Below are positions 42,097 through 50,885 of a stretch of DNA of 64,000 nt, one piece after another. The position numbers and the translations under genes are program-made. The notes below the pieces were generated by a model, which ran no database searches, was not told where the DNA came from, and saw only the letters and a list, made by a program, of their open reading frames with translations. Source of the stretch: Lentimicrobiaceae bacterium (lineage in GTDB: Bacteria > Bacteroidota > Bacteroidia > Bacteroidales > P3); assembly GCA_022510485.1 (NCBI GenBank), contig JAFLTI010000001.1, forward strand, positions 32,068 through 96,067. Direction: 5' to 3'. Position 1 is the stretch's first letter. Every line of letters starts with the position of its first letter.

Positions 42097-42115
42097 GGCG
42101 TACTACAAATACGCC
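42097..42115. promoter_or_regulatory. Inverted repeat upstream of the TonB receptor gene
   Basis: GGCGTA (42097-42102) and TACGCC (42110-42115) are perfect 6-bp arms with a 7-bp spacer. They lie just upstream of a TAAATTCG -7-like box on the minus strand (42083-42090), at the -33 position. This is the expected place for a metabolite- or metal-responsive regulator. Confidence 0.45.
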
Positions 42116-42159
42116 ACAAAATGCCGAATCCATTAACAAAAGTCTGTTAATTACAATAT

Positions 42160-42211
42160 AAAAAGCAGTATATGAAATACTTACAGAAAAGTAGACCACA
42201 TACTGCTTTTT
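42160..42211. terminator. Candidate bidirectional terminator
   Basis: AAAAAGCAGTAT (42160-42171) pairs perfectly with ATACTGCTTTTT (42200-42211) around a 28-nt loop. Terminal A and T runs lie on both sides. On the minus strand it follows the purM stop at 42260, so it probably ends the OmpA-purM transcript. Confidence 0.65.
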
Positions 42212-42259
42212 GACCGAAATTTCGGGATTATAGAGGTGTCCCGAATGGAAAATCCGTTT

Positions 42260-43447
42260 CTAATAGGTAAAGGAACCGTATTCTCCCTCTATGGTGAGCA
42301 TATTTCGGGAACTGTTTTCGCAATAACCTATCACCTTGGCTTCCAAATCGAAATAGCGGGCTATCTTGATAAGGTCGGAGGCGATGTTTTCTTTTACGTA
42401 CAGTTCCATACGGTGTCCCATATTGAACACTTGGTACATTTCCTGCCACGAAGTGCCGCTTTCCGCCTGAATCATGCTGAATACGGGAGGGGTGGAAAAC
42501 AGGCTGTTCTTTACTACATGAAGGTTCTTTACAAAGTTCATCACTTTGGTCTGCGCGCCGCCGGTGCAGTGGATAATGCCGTGAATACTGGGGCGGTAGT
42601 TTTCTAAAATAGCCTTTATTACCGGCGCATAACTGCGGGTGGGCGAAAGGAGGAGCTTGCCCACGTTCAGCCCCTCTATGCCCGTTTCGTCGGTAAGAGA
42701 CTTGCTGCCGCCGTAAATCAAACTTTTATCCACCGCCGGGTCAAAGGTTTCGGGATATTTTTCGGCATATTCGTGCTTTAGCACATCGTGGCGCGCGCTG
42801 GTAAGTCCGTTGCTGCCTATACCGCTGTTATACTCGTCTTCGTAAGTGGTTTTTCCAAAAGAAGCCAACCCGATAATCACATCGCCTGCCTGAATACGGT
42901 TGCAGGCTATCACCTCGCTCTTCTTCATACGGGCGCATACCGTACTGTCTACCACAATAGTGCGCACGCTGTCGCCCAAGTCGGCGGTTTCGCCTCCGGC
43001 AAAGGTGATATTGATATGGTTCTGTGCCATTTTATCTACAAACTCCTGCGTTCCCTCGATAATTGCCTTAAGCACCTCGCCGGGAATAAGGAATTTATTA
43101 CGTCCTATGGTAGAAGAAAGTATAAGGTTGGAGGTGGCTCCCACGCAGAGCAAATCGTCGGTGTTCATCACCACCGCATCTTGGGCAATGCCGCGCCAAA
43201 CCGAAAGGTCGCCGGTTTCTTTCCAATAGAGGTATGCCAACACAGCTTTGGTGCCTGCTCCGTCGGCGTGCATAATATTGCAGTACGAAGGTCCGAACAC
43301 GCTCTTTTTGTTATCGCCCATCACATCGGGAATGATTTTGCAAAACGAATTGTCAAAGAGTCCCTTGTCCAATCCGTCGATAGCGTTCTTTACATCGGTC
43401 TTGGCTGCCGAAACGCCTCTTTGTTCATACTTGGTATTTGCTTCCAT
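42260..43447 (-). CDS. purM: Phosphoribosylformylglycinamidine cyclo-ligase (AIR synthase)
   Basis: Starting at MEANTKYEQRGVSA the product is 395 aa, the longer form usual in Bacteroidales. It carries out the ATP-dependent closure of FGAM to AIR, step five of purine synthesis. Recognisable parts are HADGAGTKAVLAY, the MNTDDLLCVGA metal/ATP motif, FAGGETADLGD, SGIGSNGLTSARH and a C-terminal VFNMGHRMELYV. The open frame extends 14 codons further upstream, which I discount. It starts 25 bp after the stop of the OmpA-like gene and likely shares its transcript. Confidence 0.92.
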   Translation of the reverse strand: MEANTKYEQRGVSAAKTDVKNAIDGLDKGLFDNSFCKIIPDVMGDNKKSVFGPSYCNIMHADGAGTKAVLAYLYWKETGDLSVWRGIAQDAVVMNTDDLLCVGATSNLILSSTIGRNKFLIPGEVLKAIIEGTQEFVDKMAQNHINITFAGGETADLGDSVRTIVVDSTVCARMKKSEVIACNRIQAGDVIIGLASFGKTTYEDEYNSGIGSNGLTSARHDVLKHEYAEKYPETFDPAVDKSLIYGGSKSLTDETGIEGLNVGKLLLSPTRSYAPVIKAILENYRPSIHGIIHCTGGAQTKVMNFVKNLHVVKNSLFSTPPVFSMIQAESGTSWQEMYQVFNMGHRMELYVKENIASDLIKIARYFDLEAKVIGYCENSSRNMLTIEGEYGSFTY

Positions 43448-43472
43448 ACGTTTATAGTTTATCGGTTTTATC

Positions 43473-46013
43473 CTATTCTTCTTCCACAATAATCTGCCGT
43501 GCGTCCATATCTATGGTGTACTCGCCTATCTTAGCCAGGCCCGAGGCGTTAATCAGCATTTCCGCCGGCAAATCCTCGGCGGTTACAAACTCCATACGCG
43601 GCAGTATATACTTGCCTATCTTGAGTTCTTTAAGTTGCAGGTGCTGACCGGGCAAGACCTCGCCGTCGGCATTGAACGCCTTTTCTTTATTCTTAAAGCT
43701 GTTCTTGCCCAAGTTGCCTACCTGCAAAAGACGCATGGCGGCATCTACGCTTATGGCGCATACCTTAGCCTTTGGGTCGTACACCGCACGCATACCCATA
43801 CCGTTGGCTATCACGCGGATTTCGGGCTTATCGTCGGGATTGAGCGTAAAAGGTATCTTGTTCATGTTAGACCAATCGCCCATGCCCACCAAGGCACTTA
43901 TATTACTCTTTCCGGTGGGTATAAAGTCTTCGCGCAACACGCTGAACTCGGTACGGCGGTTCAACTGATGGGCGGCTTCCTGCTTATTCTTGTCTTTAAT
44001 CGAAGCGATATAGGCATCGGTGAGCACCACTCCCGAATCGAACATATAGGGCGTGTTGTTGTAGTACGAAACCATAGCGTGCGAAAGGGTGCGCGGCACG
44101 TGGGAACCGTAGCCCTTGGCAACCAAGCGTTCACTGTGTATGCCTCGTTTTATCATATAGTCCACCACCGACTGGGCGCGGTACTGCGAGAGGGAATCGT
44201 TGGTCATGGCTATGGGGCGGCTGTCGGTATGCGATGCCAGTTCTATAACCAAGCGGGGGTTCTTTTCCAAAAGCACAATCAAGTCCATCAAGGAATCTTG
44301 ATATTGTTCCCTTAAATCCCATTTACCGAGGTCATAGAGAATTTCGGGCAATACAACCGGACCGCGCGGCATGGGCGTAAGCACAAAGTTGTGCTCAAAA
44401 TCCGTGCTGGCTATCAAACCCACCGTAGTTTCGGAGCCTTCCGCTCCCAAATAATTGCGTTTTTCAACAATCAGTTTGTAGGTGGTGTTTTCGTTTACCT
44501 GACCGGCATCGAACATATAGAAACCTTTGGAGTCGGTAGTTGCCGAAACCAGCATACCGTCGGTTCCCGCCAATGTAACCTCAGCATTGGCAACAGGTTG
44601 CAAAGTAGACTCATCGGTAATCGTTCCCGAAATGGTAAAGAGGATATCGGGCAAGTGAAACCAATAGATGTCGTCGCTACCCCGTCCCCCGCCCCGGTTG
44701 GAACTGAAAAGCCCCTTGTTCTGCCCCGGCATGAAGCATATACCGAAATCATCGGCATTGGTATTGATGGGATAGTCTAAGTTTTCAACATCGGTAAAGA
44801 TACCGTTGCGCAAAACTGCCCTGAAAATATCGTAACCGCCCAAAGAATTGTGCCCTGTGGAGGCAAAATACAAGAGCGTATCGTTACGCAGGTAGGGATA
44901 GGCTTCCTTATATGATGAATTTACCCTGCTGTCGCCGAATTTCTGTCCTCGCTGCCGGCGTATCTCTTCAGGCGAATCGTCTTTGCTCCAGTTCACATTG
45001 ACAGGTTCTGAAAAGGCAGCGCCGCTCCCCTCCGCATACCATATATCAAGGTCTCCGAAACCACCCTCGCGGTTAGAAGCAAAAAAGAGGCGGGTACCGT
45101 CTTCGGTAATAAAAGGATGCACAAAATCCGACACGGAATCTTCGCCTATAATCACTTCTTCGGGATCTCCCCACGCCTTGCCGTCAAAAGTGGAGGTCTT
45201 AATTACACAACGGTTTTTCTGCTTGTTTTCGTTACCGCAATAAGTGTAGTACATTACCGTGCCGTCTTTGCAGAAAGAAGCGTCGCTTTCGTTAGCTCCC
45301 GTGCTGGTTTTGCCTAATTGATCCAACTTTTCCGCCTGACTCCAGCCTCCTTTGGCATCTTGTTTGGCTACAAAGATATCCGAGAACCGCTGCCCTGTCC
45401 ACGCATCGTTCTTTTTACCCGTAACGCCTTCGCGGGTAGACGAAAAAGCCACAATCGTGCCTTCGGCATCGTAATAGCGGGGAGTCCAATCGCCCGAGTT
45501 CGTATTGAGCTTGCGCACGTTTTCTATTTGGTAGCGTGTACCTTGCGTAGCCGCCTTACGGGCAACGATTGCAGCCCGCAAACCCTGTATGCCGGCACTG
45601 TCGTCGGGAATATAGTCTAAGTAGTCACGGTAGTTATTTATAGCGTTATCGAACTCTCCCTCTGCCAATTGCAGGTTTGCCAAATGGAAATACACCTTGG
45701 GGTTCACTTTGAAATAGCCGCTACGGATACAGCGTTGGTATTGACGTACCGCCGACTTTTGCTGCCCGCTGTAACGATACGCCTCCGCTATCTGGAACAG
45801 GAGACGGTTTTTCTCATCGGGATCGGATTTGGCTTTACGTCCCATACGGGCAAATGCCTTTTGATATTGGGTAACAGACACATCGTACATATGGTAGCGA
45901 AATGCCGTATCCGCCTTCTTTATCTGCCGCGCCTGCGCCATAAGCCTGCCGCCGGCAAAAGCAAAAGCCAACAGCAGCACAAAGACATACCTTAAAATTA
46001 TTCTCAGCTTCAT
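43473..46013 (-). CDS. PorE-like TPR/PD40/CRD/OmpA protein with extra C-terminal domain
   Basis: The 846-aa product has a signal peptide (about 1-26), TPR-type helices (about 30-150), a PD40 beta-propeller (about 170-440; FSSTREGVTG, FFASNREGGFGDLDIWY, SSNRGGGRGSDDIYWF), a carboxypeptidase-regulatory domain (about 455-545) and an OmpA peptidoglycan-binding domain (about 555-690; IELASHTDSR, NRRTEFSVL). This order matches PorE (PG1058) of the type IX secretion system in P. gingivalis. The last 130 aa are additional and resemble a degenerate retropepsin-like fold (YDPKAKVCAIS in place of DTGAS; LKIGKYILPRMEF; SGLAKIGEYTID). It probably links the outer-membrane secretion machinery to peptidoglycan. 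Confidence 0.8.
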   Translation of the reverse strand: MKLRIILRYVFVLLLAFAFAGGRLMAQARQIKKADTAFRYHMYDVSVTQYQKAFARMGRKAKSDPDEKNRLLFQIAEAYRYSGQQKSAVRQYQRCIRSGYFKVNPKVYFHLANLQLAEGEFDNAINNYRDYLDYIPDDSAGIQGLRAAIVARKAATQGTRYQIENVRKLNTNSGDWTPRYYDAEGTIVAFSSTREGVTGKKNDAWTGQRFSDIFVAKQDAKGGWSQAEKLDQLGKTSTGANESDASFCKDGTVMYYTYCGNENKQKNRCVIKTSTFDGKAWGDPEEVIIGEDSVSDFVHPFITEDGTRLFFASNREGGFGDLDIWYAEGSGAAFSEPVNVNWSKDDSPEEIRRQRGQKFGDSRVNSSYKEAYPYLRNDTLLYFASTGHNSLGGYDIFRAVLRNGIFTDVENLDYPINTNADDFGICFMPGQNKGLFSSNRGGGRGSDDIYWFHLPDILFTISGTITDESTLQPVANAEVTLAGTDGMLVSATTDSKGFYMFDAGQVNENTTYKLIVEKRNYLGAEGSETTVGLIASTDFEHNFVLTPMPRGPVVLPEILYDLGKWDLREQYQDSLMDLIVLLEKNPRLVIELASHTDSRPIAMTNDSLSQYRAQSVVDYMIKRGIHSERLVAKGYGSHVPRTLSHAMVSYYNNTPYMFDSGVVLTDAYIASIKDKNKQEAAHQLNRRTEFSVLREDFIPTGKSNISALVGMGDWSNMNKIPFTLNPDDKPEIRVIANGMGMRAVYDPKAKVCAISVDAAMRLLQVGNLGKNSFKNKEKAFNADGEVLPGQHLQLKELKIGKYILPRMEFVTAEDLPAEMLINASGLAKIGEYTIDMDARQIIVEEE

Positions 46014-46055
46014 AAACTCTCTTTGTCCGTTTTCCTTACGGACCTACCAACTTTG

Positions 46056-46086
46056 CGAATTTACGATTATTCTTTCAAGCTACAAA
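46056..46086 (-). promoter_or_regulatory. Promoter of the OmpA-purM unit
   Basis: On the minus strand TTTG (46083-46086) is followed after exactly 19 bp by TAAATTCG (46056-46063), one base off the TAnnTTTG consensus. A leader hairpin GTCCGT/ACGGAC (46025-46030 with 46038-46043) lies between the promoter and the start codon. A TAAATTCG box also precedes the TonB receptor gene. Confidence 0.6.
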
Positions 46087-46107
46087 AAAACTACCCACAC
46101 ATTTTCG

Positions 46108-46115
46108 TATTTTTG
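46108..46115 (+). promoter_or_regulatory. -7 box of the aminopeptidase C gene
   Basis: TATTTTTG is an exact TAnnTTTG match 40 bp before the start codon. No TTTG element is found 19 bp upstream. Confidence 0.4.
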
Positions 46116-46155
46116 TAGGATTCATAGCGCATGAAAAAATAAAAACAAACTCATA

Positions 46156-47547
46156 ATGAAACCTATCTTTTTTAAGGCGGCGGTCGGAGCCATCGCCCTT
46201 ACCTGTTGCAGTATGCTCAAGGCTCAGGAACTGGGCGAGCCGCAATTAAAACAACTCAGGGAAAGTTTTGTGCTGGATGCCCCCACCCGCGCCATTCAGA
46301 ACGCGCTCACAAGCAACGCCAACATACGTTCCCTTGTGCTAAACCGTGAAAAACAGGGCAAAACAGACCACTTTTTCAAATATCGGGTAGATGTAAAAGG
46401 CATTACCGACCAAAAACAGTCCGGACGTTGCTGGATGTTCACCTCTATGAACGTGCTTCGCCCCAGCATCATCAAGAAATACAATATCGAAGACTTTGAC
46501 TTTTCGCATAACTACCTCTATTTCTACGATATGCTCGAAAAAGCCAATCTCTTTCTCGAAAACATCATCCGAACCGCCAAAACCGATATGGATAATCGCG
46601 AGGTGGCAACGTATTTTTCCGCTCCCGTAAACGACGGCGGGGTCTGGAACCTTTATTATAACCTCGCTACCAAATACGGAGTGGTGCCCGCACAAGTGAT
46701 GCCCGAAACCGAACACGCCAACAACACTTCGCAAATGGTGAGCCTTATTAACGAAAGCCTGCGCCGCAGCGGTATGGAGATAAGGCACATGGCAGAAAAA
46801 GGCAGCAAAGCGGAAGCCCTGCGCAAACAAAAGATGCAGGCTTTGCAAGACGTTTACCGTATTCTCGCCCTCTGTCTGGGTGAACCCCCTGCCCGCTTTA
46901 CATGGCGCTACAAAGACAAAGACGGCAATATTCAGGAGCTCAAAGACTATACTCCCCTGCAGTTCTATGCCGAAGTTACACCCGAGGGCTACACTCCCGA
47001 CAACTACATTATGATTATGAACGACCCTACTAGACCTTACTATGCCGTGTATGAGATACAGAACTACCGCAACAGCTACGAAGGCATCAACTGGGTCTAT
47101 CTGAACCTGCCCAACGAAGACATAAAGCAAGCCGCCTTGGCATCTATCAAGAACAACGAAGCCATGTATGCTTCCTGCGACGTAGCCAAGCAATTTGACG
47201 GCAAAAAAGGCGTTTCCGATCCCGGAATGTATGATTACGCCTCGCTTTTGGGCGTAAAATTAGATATGGAAAAATCAGACCGTATCTTGAGCCGTCAAAG
47301 CGGTTCGAGCCATGCCATGACGCTTATCGGCTGCGATGTAGACCAAAACGAAAATCCTGTAAAATGGGAATTTGAAAACAGCTGGGGTGCCGACGCCGGG
47401 CATAAGGGTTACATTACCTTTACCGACGATTGGTTCTCGGAATATATGTTCCGCTTGGTTATCCGCAAAACCTACCTGAACGAAAAAGCGGCGGAAGCCT
47501 TAAAGAAAAAGCCTGTTTTGTTGCCTGTCTGGGACTATATGTTTTAG
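46156..47547 (+). CDS. pepC: Secreted aminopeptidase C / bleomycin-hydrolase-type C1 peptidase
   Basis: The 463-aa product has a signal peptide (about 1-23), unlike the cytosolic PepC of Gram-positives. The papain-type catalytic residues are intact: Gln and Cys in DQKQSGRCWMFT, His in GSSHAMTLIG and Asn in EFENSWGADAG. PepC enzymes are hexameric aminopeptidases whose C-terminus enters the active site. Here the end reads VLLPVWDYMF. It probably trims peptides in the periplasm, useful to an amino-acid-fermenting bacterium. It is followed by a second secreted enzyme gene after 37 bp. Confidence 0.92.
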   Translation: MKPIFFKAAVGAIALTCCSMLKAQELGEPQLKQLRESFVLDAPTRAIQNALTSNANIRSLVLNREKQGKTDHFFKYRVDVKGITDQKQSGRCWMFTSMNVLRPSIIKKYNIEDFDFSHNYLYFYDMLEKANLFLENIIRTAKTDMDNREVATYFSAPVNDGGVWNLYYNLATKYGVVPAQVMPETEHANNTSQMVSLINESLRRSGMEIRHMAEKGSKAEALRKQKMQALQDVYRILALCLGEPPARFTWRYKDKDGNIQELKDYTPLQFYAEVTPEGYTPDNYIMIMNDPTRPYYAVYEIQNYRNSYEGINWVYLNLPNEDIKQAALASIKNNEAMYASCDVAKQFDGKKGVSDPGMYDYASLLGVKLDMEKSDRILSRQSGSSHAMTLIGCDVDQNENPVKWEFENSWGADAGHKGYITFTDDWFSEYMFRLVIRKTYLNEKAAEALKKKPVLLPVWDYMF

Positions 47548-47584
47548 TTTTTACATTATCTTCGCAATAGAAAAACTTAAAGAG

Positions 47585-48643
47585 ATGAAGCAGAAAACCA
47601 CTTTATTCCTCTTATCCTTTTTCCTTGTCCTCTCCTTGGCGGGGCAGGCGCAAGAAAAAAAACAATACCAGTTGGGTATGGTGGGGTTCTACAACCTTGA
47701 GAACCTGTTCGACACCATCGACGACCCGCTTACCAACGATCAGGAATTTCTTCCCAACGGCAGTTATGGCTGGACAAGTATGAAATACCACAACAAACTG
47801 CACAATTTAGCAGTAGCCATATCCTCTATCAGTCAGGAAGTGGGCGGCGTTACCTTGAGAACTCCCGATGTACTCGGCGTAAGTGAAATAGAAAACCGCT
47901 TGGTGCTGGAAGACTTGGTGTCTCAACCCGAATTGCAGCCTTACAACTTTGGCATAGTGCATTACGACGGTCCCGACAGACGGGGCGTAGATGTGGGGTT
48001 ACTCTATAAAAAAGACAAATTCACCGTGTTGGGAAGCCGCTCGGTACGGCTCTACGACTCGGTCAATCCCAATTTTTTAACCCGCGACCAATTGGTGGTT
48101 ACCGGGCTTTATATGGGCGATACCCTGCATTTTATCGTGAATCACTGGCCCTCCCGCTTAGGCGGCGAAAAACGCAGTTCTCCCAAAAGGGAAATGGCTG
48201 CCCGTCTTACCCGCCGTATCGTAGACAGCATTTTGGCAGTAAGTCCGCAGGCTAAGATTATCGTTACCGGCGACTTGAACGATGACCCCATCAACAAAAG
48301 CGTAGTGGAAGTATTGCGTGCGCCAAAAGAAGACGATCCTTCTAAATTGAAACCGGGCGAAATGTTCAACGCTTCTTACGGTCTGTTCAAACGCGGGGTG
48401 GGTACCTTGTGTTATCGTGGCAACTGGAATCTGTTTGACCAGATGATCATTAGCCAAGGGCTTCTCGGAAAAGACCGCTCCACCCTTAAATTTTACGGGG
48501 CACGTATCTTTAACGACCCCATGCTCAAGCAGAAAGATGGCCGCTACATCGGTTATCCCTTGCGTACACACGCCGGAGGGGTATATCTGAACGGATATAG
48601 CGACCACTTTCCTGTATATATGATTTTGATCAAAGAAAAATAA
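47585..48643 (+). CDS. Secreted endonuclease/exonuclease/phosphatase-fold protein
   Basis: The 352-aa product has a signal peptide (about 1-22). The EEP fold shows VGFYNLENLFDT, VLGVSEIENRLVLEDL, IVNHWPSRLGG, VTGDLNDDP and a final YSDHFPVY, which carry the Mg-binding Glu, Asp and catalytic His residues. The family includes DNases, sphingomyelinases and phosphatases. The NHWPSR motif is common in Bacteroidetes secreted nuclease-like members. It would act in the periplasm or outside. The substrate cannot be decided. It sits between pepC and the CoA-transferase, 6 bp before the latter. Confidence 0.85.
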   Translation: MKQKTTLFLLSFFLVLSLAGQAQEKKQYQLGMVGFYNLENLFDTIDDPLTNDQEFLPNGSYGWTSMKYHNKLHNLAVAISSISQEVGGVTLRTPDVLGVSEIENRLVLEDLVSQPELQPYNFGIVHYDGPDRRGVDVGLLYKKDKFTVLGSRSVRLYDSVNPNFLTRDQLVVTGLYMGDTLHFIVNHWPSRLGGEKRSSPKREMAARLTRRIVDSILAVSPQAKIIVTGDLNDDPINKSVVEVLRAPKEDDPSKLKPGEMFNASYGLFKRGVGTLCYRGNWNLFDQMIISQGLLGKDRSTLKFYGARIFNDPMLKQKDGRYIGYPLRTHAGGVYLNGYSDHFPVYMILIKEK

Positions 48644-48649
48644 TCAGAT

Positions 48650-49954
48650 ATGTTGACCTCTATGAAAATTGTTACCGCCGAAGAAGCGGTTAAAGTGATC
48701 AAGACGAACGATCGGGTTCACATCCATGCTATCGGTTGCGCTCCGCAAAAGCTGATTCAAGCCATGTGCGAACGCGGCAGACGCAAAGAGTTCAAGAACG
48801 TGCGGTTGCAGCACCTGCACACCGAGGGTCCCGCTCCTTACACGGCTCCCGAATTTGAAGGCGTATTCCTTTTGGAATCGTTTTTTGCCGGCGCCAATGT
48901 GCGAAAGGACACACAGGCGGGTTACGCCGACTATATTCCCGGATTTCTGCAAGACACCCAACGCCTTATCCGCGAGGGTTACTGCCGCCCCAATGTGGCT
49001 CTTATTCAAACCACGCCGCCCGACAAACACGGCTTTGTATCTTTGGGCTGCTCGGTAGATGCCACCTTGGCTGCCATCGAAACCGCCGACACGGTGATTG
49101 CCACCATCAATCCCCGTATGCCGCGTTCTTTCGGAGACGCCCTTATCCCGATGGATATGATCGACATCTTTACCGAAGACGACGCGCCGCTTATCGAGGG
49201 GCATTTTGCCGAACCATCGCCCGAAGAAGCCCAAATCGGTAAGTATGTGGCAGAACTGATTGAAGACGGCGCCACCTTGCAGATGGGTATAGGCTCCATT
49301 CCCAATGCCGTGCTTTCACAGCTTAACAACCACAAAAACTTGGGAATCCATACCGAAATGTTTGCCGACGGGGTGCTGAACTTGGTGCGCAAAGGCATCA
49401 TCAACGGTAAGAACAAGGCTATCGACAGGGGCAAGATCGTTTCTACCTTCGTAATGGGCAGCAAAGAAGTTTACGACTTTTTAGACGACAACCCGGGCGT
49501 TGCCATGATGGATGTGGGCTATACCAACAATGAATTCATCATTGCCAAGAACCCCAAGGTAACGGCTATCAACTCGGCTTTGCAAATTGATTTGACCGGG
49601 CAGGTATGCGCCGACTCCTTAGGTACCAAATTCTATTCGGGCGTTGGCGGACAAGTGGATTTTGTACGCGGTGCTTCCTTGAGCCCCGGCGGTAAGGCCA
49701 TTATCGCCATGCAGTCGGTTACCAATAAAGGCATCAGCAAAATCGCTCCCGTTCTGGCTAACGGTGCGGGCGTAGTTACCACCCGCGCTCACGTGCAATG
49801 GATAGTTACCGAATACGGTGCGGTGAACCTTTACGGCAAGACTATGCAGGAACGCGCCAAGATGCTTATATCCATAGCGCATCCCGACCACCGCGAAGAG
49901 TTAGACCGTGCGGCTTTTGAACGCTTCGGACCTCACTTCCACTTTGTGGGATAG
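48650..49954 (+). CDS. Acetyl-CoA hydrolase/transferase family (butyrate/acetate CoA-transferase type)
   Basis: The 434-aa product belongs to the family with 4-hydroxybutyrate and butyryl-CoA:acetate CoA-transferases. The catalytic Glu is in LGIHTEMFADGVLNL. Other family parts are TTPPDKHGFVSLGCSVD, LQMGIGSIPNAVLSQL and the glycine-rich SGVGGQVDFVRGASLSPGG. It moves CoA between acyl-CoA and acetate, a cytosolic last step of short-chain acid fermentation. It starts 6 bp after the previous gene; a second Met (MKIV) four codons in is another possible start. A strong terminator follows. Confidence 0.88.
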   Translation: MLTSMKIVTAEEAVKVIKTNDRVHIHAIGCAPQKLIQAMCERGRRKEFKNVRLQHLHTEGPAPYTAPEFEGVFLLESFFAGANVRKDTQAGYADYIPGFLQDTQRLIREGYCRPNVALIQTTPPDKHGFVSLGCSVDATLAAIETADTVIATINPRMPRSFGDALIPMDMIDIFTEDDAPLIEGHFAEPSPEEAQIGKYVAELIEDGATLQMGIGSIPNAVLSQLNNHKNLGIHTEMFADGVLNLVRKGIINGKNKAIDRGKIVSTFVMGSKEVYDFLDDNPGVAMMDVGYTNNEFIIAKNPKVTAINSALQIDLTGQVCADSLGTKFYSGVGGQVDFVRGASLSPGGKAIIAMQSVTNKGISKIAPVLANGAGVVTTRAHVQWIVTEYGAVNLYGKTMQERAKMLISIAHPDHREELDRAAFERFGPHFHFVG

Positions 49955-49970
49955 GCTTTGCCTGCGGTAT

Positions 49971-50010
49971 AAAAGGGAAGGGGGTGGCGAAAGCCACCCC
50001 CTTCCCTTTT
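49971..50010. terminator. Bidirectional terminator with GAAA tetraloop
   Basis: AAAAGGGAAGGGGGTGGC (49971-49988) pairs perfectly over 18 bp with 49993-50010 around a GAAA loop. It ends in TTTT. It serves both converging genes, the CoA-transferase (plus) and the membrane protein at 50032 (minus). Confidence 0.93.
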
Positions 50011-50031
50011 ATCGGCTCTTGGAGCCTACCT

Positions 50032-50871
50032 CTATCTTACACTTTCCACAGCCTCACCGCTTTCCGGTTGCAGTTCCGAGCCGTTGGCACTGTGGGGAAT
50101 ACAGAACACGCCCAACATCACGATACTTGCCGCCAACACGACCCAACGGGCTTGCTTGCGGAACACCAAGATACCCTCTGCCGTCAAAAAGGCGAGCAGG
50201 GCAATCAGGGTCTTGTTGTCGGTAAAGTCGCTTCCTATGGGAAATCCCGACCAATACACCCCAAACGCATAATGCTGCACGAGACATCCGAACACAAAAC
50301 CGCCCAGAAGCAGGCACAAAAGCGTAAGCAGGGTATAGCGTTTGTATGGAGGCTTGTTGAATATAGCCGCCAAACCTGCCATAACGGCAAAAAACATAGA
50401 CAGAAACATCAGCAGGATATGCGGAATAAGGATTCCTGCCGGAACATCGCCTTTGTAACGGATAATAACCGGCTCGTCGGCAAAATAAGAAACGCCTTCC
50501 GCCTGCACGTAATACGCCCATTTGCCCGCCTGCGGACGGGAGGGTAAGGATGCGGTCCATTTACCGTCTTGCCAACGCATGGGCACTTGGGTATATTCCT
50601 CTCCCTCTACCAAAGGGTACTGACGGTAATACAGAAAAGCCCCCTGACTTGCTTTCTGCGTGCTGGCGCCTGAGGTATTGTCTATCACATTAGGAAATTT
50701 CACCACAGTTTCTTTGCCGGTGGTGCCGCTCCGGGGCAGTTTGTAGGCATAGTTCTTGCCGTTTACCGTTACCTTGCCGCTTTTAGGATAAGTAGGGCCG
50801 CTCATACGCTGAAATACGGCAAAGAACATGGTAAGCACTACCGAGAGCAATATCATCCAAGATTTTTTCAT
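50032..50871 (-). CDS. Conserved membrane protein of unknown function
   Basis: The 279-aa product has an N-terminal hydrophobic segment (about 5-21), then a soluble domain to about residue 145 that looks beta-rich (KVTVNGKNYAYKLPRSG, WTASLPSRPQAGKWAYYV). At least four hydrophobic helices follow (about 145-165, 178-200, 220-240, 242-262) with a polar C-tail. I do not recognise a named family. It is the last gene of the operon with the M28 peptidase and two-component genes (14-bp gap). Confidence 0.6.
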   Translation of the reverse strand: MKKSWMILLSVVLTMFFAVFQRMSGPTYPKSGKVTVNGKNYAYKLPRSGTTGKETVVKFPNVIDNTSGASTQKASQGAFLYYRQYPLVEGEEYTQVPMRWQDGKWTASLPSRPQAGKWAYYVQAEGVSYFADEPVIIRYKGDVPAGILIPHILLMFLSMFFAVMAGLAAIFNKPPYKRYTLLTLLCLLLGGFVFGCLVQHYAFGVYWSGFPIGSDFTDNKTLIALLAFLTAEGILVFRKQARWVVLAASIVMLGVFCIPHSANGSELQPESGEAVESVR

Positions 50872-50885
50872 AAGGCTTTTAAGTT

